Shown here: positions 1-9,832 of the stretch, in pieces
Layout: every line of letters begins with the position of its first letter
How positions within the stretch are numbered: position 1 is the first letter of the stretch
DNA from: Margaritispora aquatica
Taxonomy: Eukaryota > Ascomycota > Leotiomycetes > Helotiales > Discinellaceae
NCBI GenBank assembly: GCA_007644065.1
Contig: VJWN01000015.1
Span: 1,038,658-1,102,657, forward strand
Length of the DNA stretch: 64,000 nt
Direction of reading: 5' to 3'
Notes under the pieces: generated by a model
What the model saw: only the letters and a program-made list of their open reading frames with translations
Database searches by the model: none
Told to the model about the DNA's origin: nothing
Translations under genes and position numbers: made by a program

Positions 1-152
1 GAAGGAAGGAAGGAATGACTGTTGCAAGGCGGAATGGCTTTGAAGCAAGTCCATTAAAGAGAGCTTAACAATGCCAAAGATACCAGGTCTCTATTCCTTA
101 TTGATTCACTTATCAGTCCAGACAGCTCAAGCACGTGTCGCAGCTCATATAC

Positions 153-158
153 TATAAA
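153..158 (+). promoter_or_regulatory. TATA box upstream of the first gene
   Basis: A TATAAA hexamer lies about 60 bp upstream of the ATG at 217, a normal distance for a fungal core promoter. A CACGTG palindrome (E-box type) lies about 20 bp further upstream. Assignment rests on sequence and spacing only. Confidence 0.5.
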
Positions 159-216
159 GACAGTTTTCAACCCAGATAAGCAACCGTTTCAGTCGAATCC
201 TCATACATTCTTCGCA

Positions 217-1245
217 ATGGCCAAATTTGCGACTCTCGCTATCTTGGCACTTCTTACGCCGTCCAGTATTGCTAGTGTCATTCCTCGCGCCACTACGCCA
301 AACTTTGGCAGATGCTCCGATCCGAGTATCGTCGTCGTCCAAGACCAAGACGGCTTGAAAGGGCCTGGATTTAAGCCACACAATACCAAGGACTTTCCTC
401 ACGGCTCTGCCCAAGATATTACCGCCATCACAGACCTCATTTGCAGCACTTTGCATAACAACTGTCAAGCTGATGACTATACATGGACTCTTTGCTTGCT
501 GGCTGGTAGCTCAGTGAAAGGGAAAACAGGGCAAGTCGCAGCCGACGAATTCAACAATGCCATCGCCGGAAACACCCCTACCACGACAACTACAGCTGTC
601 CCATCGCCTACGACGCAGAAAACGCTGGTCACACCAAAAATCAACATCAAGATGTCCAGTGCCACAGTCAGTTTTGACGATCCAGTAATGGACCCCAAGT
701 GGTGGTTCGATAACCATATGATCGCCTCAGGAGACCCCGCTATCTGTGACGAGAAGCCTATCCAAATGCCCAATAACAAATATATCACTTTTCAATGCAC
801 CGGGGCCGACAGTCGAACGATTCCCTTTATGAAAAAAGCTATCAACGCATTAATCGACGCGACCATTGACAACACAACTGCCACAAGGGAAGAGCGCATG
901 TTTATGCATACAGAAGTGACCTACTATCAGGGCGATGTTCTCACTGGTGGCATACCCAAGACAATGAAAATTACCTCTTGGCCGTCTGAAATGCATATTG
1001 AGATGGCGGTTGACATCCCTGATGTCGGTGGCGCCCTATCTGGAAACATGAGATACGCTATTACGCAGAATCTACCTGGCACGTGTAAAACATGCGCGTA
1101 TCTTTCTGCTCTTGGAACGGGGAGTGGTGCTGGTGTGAAAGTGGCAGAGGTGTTAGCGGGATGGGCGGATGCGTTAAAGTTGTTAGCACCAGCCACTGCG
1201 TTTGCGACGGCGCTTGTGACGTTTGGGTGTTTGGCTGGGTGCTGA
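217..1245 (+). CDS. Secreted protein of unknown function
   Basis: A single-exon ORF of 342 residues. Residues 1-20 form a typical signal peptide: a short positive start, a hydrophobic stretch and small residues before the cleavage region. Several cysteines follow, a threonine-rich linker lies at about residues 118-135, and the last 40 residues are Ala/Gly/Leu-rich and hydrophobic. That tail could be a membrane or lipid anchor, but it ends in cysteine and lacks a clear GPI pattern. The ATG is preceded by a TATA box at a suitable distance. I recognise no family. Secretion is inferred from the signal peptide; the role is unknown. Lineage-specific secreted proteins of this kind are common in plant-associated fungi, but nothing here shows such a role. 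Confidence 0.75.
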   Translation: MAKFATLAILALLTPSSIASVIPRATTPNFGRCSDPSIVVVQDQDGLKGPGFKPHNTKDFPHGSAQDITAITDLICSTLHNNCQADDYTWTLCLLAGSSVKGKTGQVAADEFNNAIAGNTPTTTTTAVPSPTTQKTLVTPKINIKMSSATVSFDDPVMDPKWWFDNHMIASGDPAICDEKPIQMPNNKYITFQCTGADSRTIPFMKKAINALIDATIDNTTATREERMFMHTEVTYYQGDVLTGGIPKTMKITSWPSEMHIEMAVDIPDVGGALSGNMRYAITQNLPGTCKTCAYLSALGTGSGAGVKVAEVLAGWADALKLLAPATAFATALVTFGCLAGC

Positions 1246-1531
1246 TAATTTAATATGTGTTGGTGTATAAGGTATGCAATTGCATATCATGACAAAGGTC
1301 ATGTGACGGTATAGGCATCAGCATACAGGTCTCTCATTGGTTCTTTGATGCAGGATTAAAGTCTAATCGGGACAAAGAGAACCTCTGTTACTTAAGTGAA
1401 TACCTCCATAGACTCAATAGAATCATCGATCACTCACTGGATACACATACACTAGCACCCTATAACATAGGTTGCTACGTATTCTGAGTGAACCTACAAT
1501 ATGGTTTCCTCGCCTCTGTTATTGATTTCAT
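1246..1531. other. Intergenic, no feature seen
   Basis: AT-rich 3' flank of the secreted protein gene. No coding, RNA or repeat signal is supported. Confidence 0.5.
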
Positions 1532-1798
1532 TTACACAATCTTTGATTTTTCGGAGTCGTCGCTCTGGTTTTCGTGTAACCATTTGAACAAGGTCTCGTA
1601 CCAGATCAATTTCATACACCTAGATGATGCAGAATAGCCCATTATATTGCAATCACTTAGCTGTTTGTGTGCTCCAGTAGTCTCTCTGTCAAAAAATGCC
1701 TTGCAAAAGTTCTTGACATTTTCGTTTAAAACTGTACTCAGATAATCATTGTCGACGACAACCTTCAACAGAAAAGTTGAAACACCTATACTTAGCAC
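1532..1798 (-). CDS. Possible 3' exon of an unknown minus-strand gene
   Basis: An open frame of 88 codons with no native ATG; it opens at a GTG. Just upstream on the minus strand, at about 1815-1850, sits an intron-like stretch with a GTAAGA donor and a CCCCAG acceptor. This suggests the ORF is an internal or 3' exon. The only open frame before that intron does not match in phase, so either my splice reading is wrong or the gene is broken. Together with the coding-like segments at 2036-2430 it may form one decayed gene. No family recognised. Confidence 0.25.
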   Translation of the reverse strand: MLSIGVSTFLLKVVVDNDYLSTVLNENVKNFCKAFFDRETTGAHKQLSDCNIMGYSASSRCMKLIWYETLFKWLHENQSDDSEKSKIV

Positions 1799-2035
1799 TA
1801 CTTTCTCAAACGCTGGGGATCAAAGAAGACAGGTCTTAGTGTCTTACCTCAAGGATTTTGTTTTCAGCTTGGCGATGGCTTCATACCGGCATCTTGTGAG
1901 TACTTGAAGACCATGAACTTAACTTATAAATTGAACTTCATTCTCATTGTGTTTGACAGACCACTTTGGGTATCTACGATCACCAAAATTCTATTTAACT
2001 TATTTCCGCACCTATCAGGACCTACTGGGCATTCA

Positions 2036-2430
2036 TTATTCCCGAGCTGGTCGAAGATATCGCTCAATAATGCAAAATCTCACACTCGAGGTATTTACGG
2101 AAAATTCGTGTCCTTGTGCACCGAGCTCCATGGCACGATCAAGTGCTTCCCATGGCAGACAGTCACGTCTGTTCAAATAAATGGGACCCAGGATATCCTC
2201 AATTTCACCACTGATATCATCCAGGAGAATACATCGACCTCCCCTTTGAACTTCACATTAAGAAAGAAAGCACAGGACCTTGCAGTCAATTTGGCGACTT
2301 ACACATTTGCTTTATTCCCCAATGTGTCTAACTCCTGGATTTCCTCAAGCACTCTCTTCTCAAAGCGTGGTGCAAATTCAACCTCGAAGCCATCTAGTCC
2401 TGGATTTGAACAGAGTACTGAGCCAACATA
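2036..2430 (-). pseudogene. Hidden minus-strand coding segments, unknown gene or relic
   Basis: The longest ORF here is on the plus strand (1904-2638, 244 codons), but the minus strand reads more like protein. Two exon-like segments, 2303-2430 and 2036-2243, are joined by a 59-nt intron with a GTAAGT donor and a CAAAG acceptor in matching phase. The joined product has acidic, well-mixed composition, for example PRFEKRVLEEIQELDTLG and ILLDDISGEIEDILGP. It ends at a TAA at 2036, and the 5' side is closed by a TAG at 2431-2433. A further open frame covers 2378-2575 on the same strand. I cannot find a start codon or complete gene, so a decayed gene is the simplest reading. Family not recognised. 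Confidence 0.35.
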
Positions 2431-2640
2431 CTACCCCTTCCTGATCCAAGATTTGGCCTCGAAGCCTTTGAGTCACCGGATTGCGGAACACCTGCAGGAT
2501 TTCCAGACAAAGAGTTTCGGTGCCTTCTTGCTCTTCGCTTTTTTTTATATTATAAGGAGCGAGGCATATCTTCACGCAGCAAAGAGCCTATCTAATAGCT
2601 TGACAGAGGTGCAAGATCGCATTGGCAAGGGAGAATAGGG

Positions 2641-2978
2641 CGAGGGAGAAGATGTTCAAGCGCAAGATCTTTTGGATGGACTGGCCGGCTGGAAATGGGA
2701 TCTGTTCCTCTGGACCAGCTGACGCGACAGTGAGATGGTTCACGAGTGACGGAGAAAGCAACTAAAAGCAGATCATCTGAAGATTTGTGCTTTAATAAAA
2801 TCTTTCGTCAAATCTGCGATTTCTCATTCTATAAACAGAGTACAGGAATTTCCTCCCGGACCAGGAAGCCAGCGACCTGATTTCTCGCACAGCGAGGCCT
2901 AAGCATGTGCACCTTCTTCCTCGTCGTCATTTTCTTCCTCGCCAGGAGTGCTCATTGCAGTTCCCATGACCTCGGCTG
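2641..2978. other. Intergenic, no firm feature
   Basis: No independent gene supported. The part nearest 2978 may hold the frameshifted 3' end of the minus-strand ORF that starts at 3350. Confidence 0.4.
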
Positions 2979-3350
2979 CTATCGTTCCATATATGCCACC
3001 AGTAACACTGATGCGACTTCCCCGCCCTTTTGCATTTGCTTTTTGTCTTCGCTACTCCTACTCATGAAAGTCGAAGCCACCACAGCATCAACCGCTGCAC
3101 TGGCTAGGGTGACGGTGCCTATGAGTAACATTCCTGGACCTGAGTATGGCGATTTCGTTTTCTCCTGTGGTGATTCGATCATGACTGTCTGATGTGTCTG
3201 TGGTGAAAACAGGTTGAAATTCCAGCTGAGATTAGAACGTGAGAGGATCGAGGCTTCAGCTGCGTTGCCGTTGGCGTTTCCGGACGCAGAACCATGGCCG
3301 ATCGGATTGAACAACGAGGCCGATAGTGATGAGGGTAAAGGCGACGACAT
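2979..3350 (-). CDS. Hypothetical small protein, probably frameshifted at its 3' end
   Basis: An ORF of 123 residues with a Ser/Asn-rich N-terminus and one hydrophobic segment at about residues 73-95. Near its end, around 3040, another minus frame takes over. That frame continues to about 2900 with a plausible acidic tail (PGEEENDDEEEGAHA) before a stop. No intron with usable splice sites joins the two frames, so a frameshift, or coincidence, is likely. No family recognised and no neighbour gives context. Confidence 0.3.
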   Translation of the reverse strand: MSSPLPSSLSASLFNPIGHGSASGNANGNAAEASILSRSNLSWNFNLFSPQTHQTVMIESPQEKTKSPYSGPGMLLIGTVTLASAAVDAVVASTFMSRSSEDKKQMQKGGEVASVLLVAYMER

Positions 3351-3872
3351 AGTTTTGTTTTTGGGCGTAATATCACGAATAGACTACAAGGCTGTGGAAG
3401 CAGCAGCCAGAGAAAGGTGGCCCCGATGAGAACTGAAGCTGATAGGGGATCAGAGTTACTCCTCGTAAGTTAGCTGAATCGTGGAAATGGCCTTAATGCG
3501 TCTGAGGCACCATTAATGAGGCAAGATAGACTGCCAACGAACAGATCGGAGACTGCGATTGATAGGTAGGCTGTGGAGAACAAAGAACGATGAAGCAAGT
3601 CTCTAACTTGCGACATATAACCGGTTTCTTGCTCACCATGCTATTCATATCTCATCAGTTTCTACCAATCCCGCGAGTGAATGTAGAGCCTTGCAGAATC
3701 AGGCCAGTTCTTGCGGGGCTAATTCCTCTATGTGTCTGCCTTTGAATATTGTGCTACGATGAGGGTGGTGACTTACCTCCATTGGCGCACGGCTGAGAAG
3801 GCAACAAGCAGCTAAACTCAGTCCCCGAGATCCAAAGAACCAGTCACTTGGCCTCTCATCTGATAACAGTAG
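3351..3872. other. Intergenic upstream of the 5S region
   Basis: No supported gene. The minus-strand ORF at 3699-4022 is a shadow of the 5S rRNA gene and its relic. Confidence 0.5.
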
Positions 3873-3936
3873 ACATGTAGGCTGAGGAAAGTCGGATATC
3901 CCGGTTGTCCAGCTGGCCTGCCGCACACGAGTCTTC
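3873..3936 (+). pseudogene. Degenerate 5S rRNA relic
   Basis: This stretch repeats the first half of the intact 5S gene beginning at 3967, in the same orientation and order, with substitutions and small insertions. Matching blocks include ACAT, CTGAGGA, ATCCCG, TCC-GCT, CTGCC and ACAC-AG. The second half of the gene is missing. It looks like a truncated tandem copy. Homology is my reading by eye; the block order makes chance unlikely. Confidence 0.55.
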
Positions 3937-3966
3937 AATAAAACAAAATAAAGGCGTTTTATTGCC

Positions 3967-4085
3967 ACATACGACCACAGACTGAGGAGAATTGGGCATC
4001 CCGTCCGCTCTGCCATACACAAGCCTCAGATCGGTAGATTAGTAGTTGGGTGGGTGACCACCAGCGAATACCTACTGTTGTATGT
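3967..4085 (+). rRNA. 5S ribosomal RNA
   Basis: A 119-nt 5S rRNA gene. It begins ACATACGACC and ends in the complementary TGTTGTATGT, which form helix I. It carries the conserved fungal 5S stretch AGTAGTTGGGTGGGTGACC and the segment CATCCCGTCCGCTCTGCC. It is followed directly by a T-run, a typical RNA polymerase III terminator; the promoter is internal. It stands alone between protein genes, as in Neurospora and many other Pezizomycotina where 5S genes are dispersed rather than inside the rDNA unit. Confidence 0.96.
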
Positions 4086-4473
4086 TTTTGCAGTTTTGAT
4101 GCTTCGCAGCTTTTCTCGCTTATTTTTGTCACCCCGCCCTCACCTTGACGAGACTTAACATGGCATCACTTTATCGTTAAACTATTATTTCGAAATTGCC
4201 ATGATCTTCAATCCCTCTATGGAGGAGGTAAATCAAGACTGTTGCACGGAAAATACAGAACCTCGTTCTTTTGTAACTTTTCACGTGGATTAGTCACGAC
4301 TGTTTCTTCGTGCACTTGAATTTGCACGAAAAGCCAACGTCATCCATTCTCTCAACGTACTGATATCAATACCTCAAACGCATGCTCAAACGACCGGTAG
4401 CATAGCATTGCAACGAATACCACCAGTTTCTCAGCTACTATCCACAGGCAACTGCACCTTCCCCACTGAACTC
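4086..4473. other. Intergenic, no feature seen beyond the 5S terminator
   Basis: A T-run right after the 5S gene (4084-4089) is the likely Pol III terminator. Nothing else is supported. Confidence 0.5.
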
Positions 4474-5187
4474 TCAGTTACCCACCTCTCCACCAAGATC
4501 CAATAATGGCAATCCACTCAAACTTGGAGGATTCAGAATCAGTCCCAATACCTGCGTAGGAATAGTAGCATAAGCTCTAACAGCCCTGATGCTACAATCC
4601 AGATTGAAATCAAGATATACATCCGCTGAGAACGTGATCGGCACTGGGACGATGTCTCTTACTCCAAGAGTCTGGAGTATCAAACATTAACAATCAGTTT
4701 TGTAGACATAAAACTCCATGATGGTCAGAGAAGGAAAAGAGTAAACGCACCACATTAGTATGAATTATCGCCGAATTCATCTCCGGAACATCAGTATACA
4801 CGTCCGTAACCTCGCTGAACAGCTGACGATTCAAAACAGCAAATGGGTACGTCGTCTTGCCGTTGATTGCAACCGGGACGTCTGGACCACCATTGGGGAA
4901 GCTATTATCACCACGTGAGTCACTTCTCCAGGGTAGGCAATCGGAATGGAATAGGGCGTTGGAGCGGAGACATACATAAAAGCAGTGCAGTCACTCGCAA
5001 ATGGGACCTCCTTGAACGCAACAGCCGAGGTGCTAATGGGAGACACGTTGTAAGCGTAAGGGATCTGGGCGGCAATCGCAAGGCGTTTGGTGGGTGTGCA
5101 GATGCTGGATGCGTGAGCGAGGGAGAGGAGAGTTAAGGTGAAGAGAAAGAGTAGACGGGATGAGAGGAGTTTATTTGGTGCTTGCAT
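4474..5187 (-). CDS. Small secreted protein of unknown function, three exons
   Basis: Exons (minus strand): 4976-5187, 4751-4922 and 4474-4671, separated by introns of 53 nt (donor GTATGT) and 79 nt (donor GTGCGT, acceptor CTCCAG). The exon lengths add to 582 nt, giving 193 residues. Residues 1-27 are a clear signal peptide with a long Leu/Phe core ending before SSIC. The rest is a compact domain with few cysteines and no transmembrane segment, so it should be soluble and extracellular. It ends in a Leu/Pro/Gly-rich tail. No catalytic motif or known family is visible to me. The model depends on my intron calls, but frame and splice signals agree. Confidence 0.7.
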
Positions 5188-6442
5188 TTTGTCTGTGGCT
5201 GAGAATCTCTATTGAGTTTCGTGCTCTATTTTGGCTGATTCTGTTGAGTGAGATTTGAGGTTCTTAATCGCCGTTACGGAGATGAAAGGCACTCCAGGGA
5301 TGGGGATGAGGACTTTTCACGTTACTTTTAGAAATCTGGCGGAGTTGGGAAATTGAATCTAGAGAACCTGAACTCTTTGTTGGTTGGTGTTACATGCTTT
5401 CCCGAGAATCTTCCCTGTCACACTTCAACTAAGTCAGAATGTGGAATTTAAATACTAACGGAAGCTGTAAAGTGAGTTATCATGACCGTTCATAAGGGAG
5501 AGACGAAGTGTCAGATTCTTCACTCGGATAATCATTCCTCTTCATGGAGAAGACTTAATATATAAGAAGACCGTGTAACACAGTATGGAAAATGTTCTTT
5601 ATCTCATTCAAAGGACAACAACCACGCAAAGAGGACATCTACTCAACTTCATCACAGCACGTAGAATCCAGAAACGCAACCACTCTACGAGGAATTATTA
5701 TTACCCCCCATAGAGTCCACAATAGCTTCATCCCACCGTTCATAGATCATGTTTCTAAGCGAGAGGTGAATGCCCATCATACCACGAGGCCCACAGGCCG
5801 GAGCTTCACGTCAGAAGAAGCAGTTTCCCCCATAAAGTGCTGTGATTTTCTCCACGAGCTAAATCGTCCTCGAAACATCAACTCATTCGCCGACTCCCAG
5901 TAATACTAACTAAAAGGAGTATGACAAAGTAACACAAGCTCACGCACACCACTGCGACGTGATGCAATTTAGGCATGAGGAAAGCATTGAAATTTCAAAG
6001 CTTTAGTAGGATTAAGCGTATCATGAGATGGAGAGACTGGTCTACCCCATCGCAGGTGCCGCTCACTTGTATCACCGAAGCAAGAGCTGTGGCAACGAGC
6101 TAGCTTACTTTCAGGTGTGTACACATCATCCGGTGAAGTCCATAATTTCAGAGAGGATCAACCGACGGCTGTTTGGATTGCACACCCAGGCGCGATGTAA
6201 GGCTTTTAAAAACGATCGCAGGCCCTCTTCATTTGACAAACGTCTTTACCATTGGTTTCTTTGCCACGAAGGACCAAATGTAATTTCTCAATAGTTGTTG
6301 GAAAGAAAGGTGGTAGGACAAGCTCAAATCTCCACACAAGAAGCTGAAGAAATACAAGAACCAGAAGCTCACAGTAACGGCAATTAATATACTATAATCT
6401 AGCTCGTCTAAAAGTCTAAGGGGGTATGCGCTCTAGGAACCT
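5188..6442. other. Long intergenic region, no supported gene
   Basis: Contains the promoter side of the small secreted protein gene. The plus-strand ORFs at 5592-5903 and 6028-6294 have no coding character that I can defend. Confidence 0.45.
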
Positions 6443-7515
6443 CTAAATGCAAACGCTAATAGAAACCACAATCAAAAAGGTGAAATGAAATGCGTAGGAG
6501 AGTACCTCCGCACTCTCGCTCTTCGCCTCGACAGCTATTTTGATTAGCCCAGTTCTATAACAAAGCAACTTGAATTCAGACTCACCTCAACAACGCTCGC
6601 CCAACTAACCAACACCTTAACCTCCCAATCCGCCCCGAAAGCCTCCATCTCTCTAATACGAAGCCGTCCTCTCTTCTTCCACTTTAGCAGTCCCTTCCCA
6701 GTATACTCCGCCAATACCAAGCTCTCCTTTTTCTCCTCAACTAGCACCAAATCGCCTTGATCATCGAGCAGATTATTCCTCGTCCGTATCCAGTGGAACG
6801 TCTTTGTCTCTCCACTCGGCAGATGGTGCACGAATGCGTACTTCATGTGTGTCCAGAACCCTGTGTTGCCCATCTTCTCCCACGCCATGTTGTTCGGATA
6901 CTTCAGGTCGCCGATACCGATGCTGTTTTCGCCCACGATGGGAAGATGTGCGGCGCCTAAGCATGGACCTGATTTCTCTGGTCCACTGTGCAGGATCACG
7001 CCCGGAACATGAGGTAGGAATGAACGATGCTCAACATAGTAGTATCGTCCTTCGTCGAGTTTGACAGGTATCACCCGCATGTTTGTGAATGAGGCATCGT
7101 ATATCGTGTAGTCGATAAATTCATCGTCGTCTAGTATTCCCAAGCCATATGCCGCTGCGACACTGTCATAGTATCTCGACTTTTCGTTCTCTGTACCCGT
7201 CGGCACAACATCGAAGGGGTTCTTCTTCTCATGAGCAGGTGTAGGAGCAGGTGGTACATCAAACTGAGGGTCTGTTTTATCGAAACGGTGGTCTAGACTG
7301 TGGCGGACTGGAGTGAGTGGTGTTCGGGATCGTGATGGTGGACCTGGAATCTCGACCTCATGTGAGTCTTTCAGCGCTGTTTCAAGCGCTGCCATGCGAT
7401 CGTACAGGCTGGCCATTTTGGTAACTTGTTCCTGCGCCGTGTGCTCGTAAAGTGCATGATATAAAGTCTTGGGAGACGTAACAGCGGAAAGGGGAATGTC
7501 GCTGATGCAGGACAT
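6443..7515 (-). CDS. Conserved-looking fungal protein, possible tubby/LURP-one-like fold
   Basis: The main exon is 6586-7515. A 59-nt intron (GTGAGT donor) may lead to a short last exon at 6443-6526, giving 337 residues with a hydrophobic C-terminal segment; without splicing the ORF ends at 6544. The first 110 residues are Pro/Ser-rich and look disordered. Residues 115-310 form an acidic and aromatic-rich globular domain with segments such as GIGDLKYPNNMAWEKM, FHWIRTRNNLLDDQGDLVL and LAEYTGKGLLKWKKRGRL. These blocks of beta strands remind me of fungal tubby-like/LURP-one proteins, but that is an impression. The start could also be the internal Met at residue 34 (7416), which has a tidier N-terminus. 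Function unknown. Confidence 0.65.
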
Positions 7516-8236
7516 TCAGCATTTTCCAGGATTTTCGGCATGACCGGCGATCTTGTGAGTGTACAGGGATAAGACCAGATGATGACGGTGGTGGTGGTGG
7601 TGTGTTGTGCTGTTCTGTGCTGTGTGCTGGGTGTGCTGGGTGTGCTGGCTGCCGACAGCAAAAATATGCAAGAAGATAAGATAACTTCGATATTTGGTGG
7701 GGCCATGTTTCCTGTCAGGGAGCGGGATGTGACCTGAAAAGGCATCATAGGAAACTTTATCCTTCTGAAAGGTGACAGGTGGATAGCCTCCGAGATAGCT
7801 ACAACTGTGAGTGGTGCAGAGTTGAAGAGTGGGGTGAACATGTCCAAGACTTTATGTACCAAGCTTAGTAATGAGAACTTGCTCAATTAACATCGAATAT
7901 CGTTCATAGAACTTCGTAGATACAATGCATCGAGCATGACTTTGCTACTTGTAGTTTTCGTATGGAGTGCTTGCATGTTATGTCTCTTTGACCCAGACGA
8001 AGGAGATATCCCAGTCACGGAGATCAGAAACTGGTACATAAGCCTGTGCAGCATAGTACCTTTAATTTTCTCAGCATCGTTTTCTTCTCCTCGGTCGTGT
8101 AACACGAAGGGCAAACAATGATATAAGAGGCAATACCTAGAAACATGAATGAGTGGCAGTATGAAGTATTAGTCATTCTTGAGAATTACCTGATTTCAAC
8201 TGTGGCAGCTAAATTTTCTTCCATGAGTTCCCCTAT
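7516..8236. other. Intergenic, upstream region of the 6443-7515 gene
   Basis: Contains GTGGTG and TGTGCTGG-type low-complexity runs around 7590-7650. No gene supported. Confidence 0.45.
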
Positions 8237-9229
8237 CTAATCGTCGAGAATAACTCGTTTTGAAAGGTATCTTGTATTGAGCTTGTAGAGCGTCGGGTTA
8301 TTGCCATCATATCGACCTTCAATAGACTCATTTCCAGTCCAGATTCCCATCTCCTTCAATCTCTGTTTTGGCTCATCATAAACGGGCTCATGCTTGGTGC
8401 TTGCCCATCCTTGAATTTCTTGCAACCTCATCATCAGATTATCCCTTTCGAGGTCTGCATATCTCCGGTAGATTTGCACGATCCACTGAAACTGCATCAC
8501 AATATCTAGAATTCGACTAGAGGTCGTTGCTTCTCCTCGCTGAGTTTGTCCTGGTGATCTTACCAGTGCTGCATTGAGCATGGTCCAAGTTGCGTTACAA
8601 TTGACCCATGGAGTAAGCATAGTGTTGGCATTGAAATATGTGATTTCCTTCTCGTTCTTGATAATAATCAATTTAAGATGCGGTAGATGTCGTAAATCCA
8701 CTTTGCACGTCGACCAATCCAAGAAGCGGCGTGGCGGTGGTCGATCAACTGAGGTGAACTTCCTGGTGCGCTTGTGCCCTTCTGGACAAATGTCGAGGTA
8801 CCTGACCTTGAGCATGATCTCTGCGTGATTTGTCAAGTAGTAGTGTAGGCCTTTGAGACCAGAGGTCATGCATAATGAGTCTTTCTGGAAGTTGAAGAGT
8901 ACACCGTATGCATGGCGATCAAGTTTCTTTGGCAAGTCTTTCGATCCAACAAAGATGCGTTCATATTGACCCAAGATAGTGTTTCGTGCTTCATGGTTGA
9001 CTCTGAGAAGGGCGAAGCCAGAGCGAGTCTGGAGAGGAGCTGGTGCGTAAGATCTCTTGTGTTGAAAGCGTGGCAATGAGACCGAGATAGTTCGTGGTGG
9101 TGGATGTGCGAATGCCCAGATGTCCATACGTATTTCCATTGGGAACAGAGAAAACAAGGGAAATTCGAGGAGGAGGGGAGTATTGGAGCAAGTAATGCCA
9201 TTAGAACTATCCTTTATGCTTGACTCCAT
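8237..9229 (-). CDS. 2EXR domain-containing protein
   Basis: A single-exon ORF of 330 residues. The N-terminal 100 residues match the fungal 2EXR domain: FPLFSLFPMEIRMDIWAFA, then a variable beta region, then LLRVNHEARNTILGQYERIF. The domain is an F-box-like/beta module greatly expanded in Pezizomycotina. A central part (CKVDLRHLPHLKLIIIKNE) resembles the usual landmark of these proteins, where a predicted strand follows 'LPHLK'. No enzyme motif is present. The family has no firm biochemical role; links to ubiquitin ligase scaffolds or self-recognition are inferred from relatives. ATG at 9229 starts the open frame and gives full family length. Confidence 0.85.
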   Translation of the reverse strand: MESSIKDSSNGITCSNTPLLLEFPLFSLFPMEIRMDIWAFAHPPPRTISVSLPRFQHKRSYAPAPLQTRSGFALLRVNHEARNTILGQYERIFVGSKDLPKKLDRHAYGVLFNFQKDSLCMTSGLKGLHYYLTNHAEIMLKVRYLDICPEGHKRTRKFTSVDRPPPRRFLDWSTCKVDLRHLPHLKLIIIKNEKEITYFNANTMLTPWVNCNATWTMLNAALVRSPGQTQRGEATTSSRILDIVMQFQWIVQIYRRYADLERDNLMMRLQEIQGWASTKHEPVYDEPKQRLKEMGIWTGNESIEGRYDGNNPTLYKLNTRYLSKRVILDD

Positions 9230-9832
9230 GGCTGTATTATTAGTAGTGTCAGTTACTACTATTTCATTTGGTATAACAGTGACAGTGACAGTGATAGTAA
9301 TACAAAATAAAACACTAGGTAACTGGCATCAATCAGGCAGAAAGGAATCAGCCTAGCCTCTTTGACCTTGATATCTATCCCCAGTCACTTGAGCTGAGTG
9401 TTTGGGATTGGAATTATTCTGGGCTGATATTTTGTAAGGGGGGAATATAATATGTTACAACATGTTACAATATGTTGCTATAATAATATATTATGATCCA
9501 GTGTGAGTCAATCGCGTCTATGAAGTTTCTCTCAGATCCAACCATTTGCCATTTACTCACCCTGTGTGCGGGGAATGGCCCCCGCCAATTGGTCTCCGTG
9601 GCGCATTTTAACTTCTTTAGGAAATACGTAAACAAAGAATATCCATGTTTACACTCGCTTGCGTCAACGTCGTCCTCACCTCTGTTTCTATACGCGTCTA
9701 ACGTGTACTGTTGTTACTGTCCCTGTTGTTCTCATGTCTCTCTACTCTTCAATCCATATCCTTTAATTCTCTGTTGTATCCACAAGTGTTGGAATTGTAC
9801 TTTTCTTTGTGAGACGACCGTACCAGACCACA
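9230..9832. other. Divergent intergenic region
   Basis: Shared promoter space between the 2EXR gene (minus) and the coiled-coil gene (plus). It has AT-rich near-repeats of ATATGTTACAACATGTTACA type at about 9450-9485. The ORF at 9493-9858 is not supported. Confidence 0.45.

Noticed and set aside
1904..2638. 244-codon plus-strand ORF as a gene
   Set aside because: Composition looks like an antisense shadow, and the opposite strand gives better protein-like exons with a proper intron.
3699..4022. 107-codon minus ORF
   Set aside because: It overlaps the 5S rRNA gene and its relic on the opposite strand.
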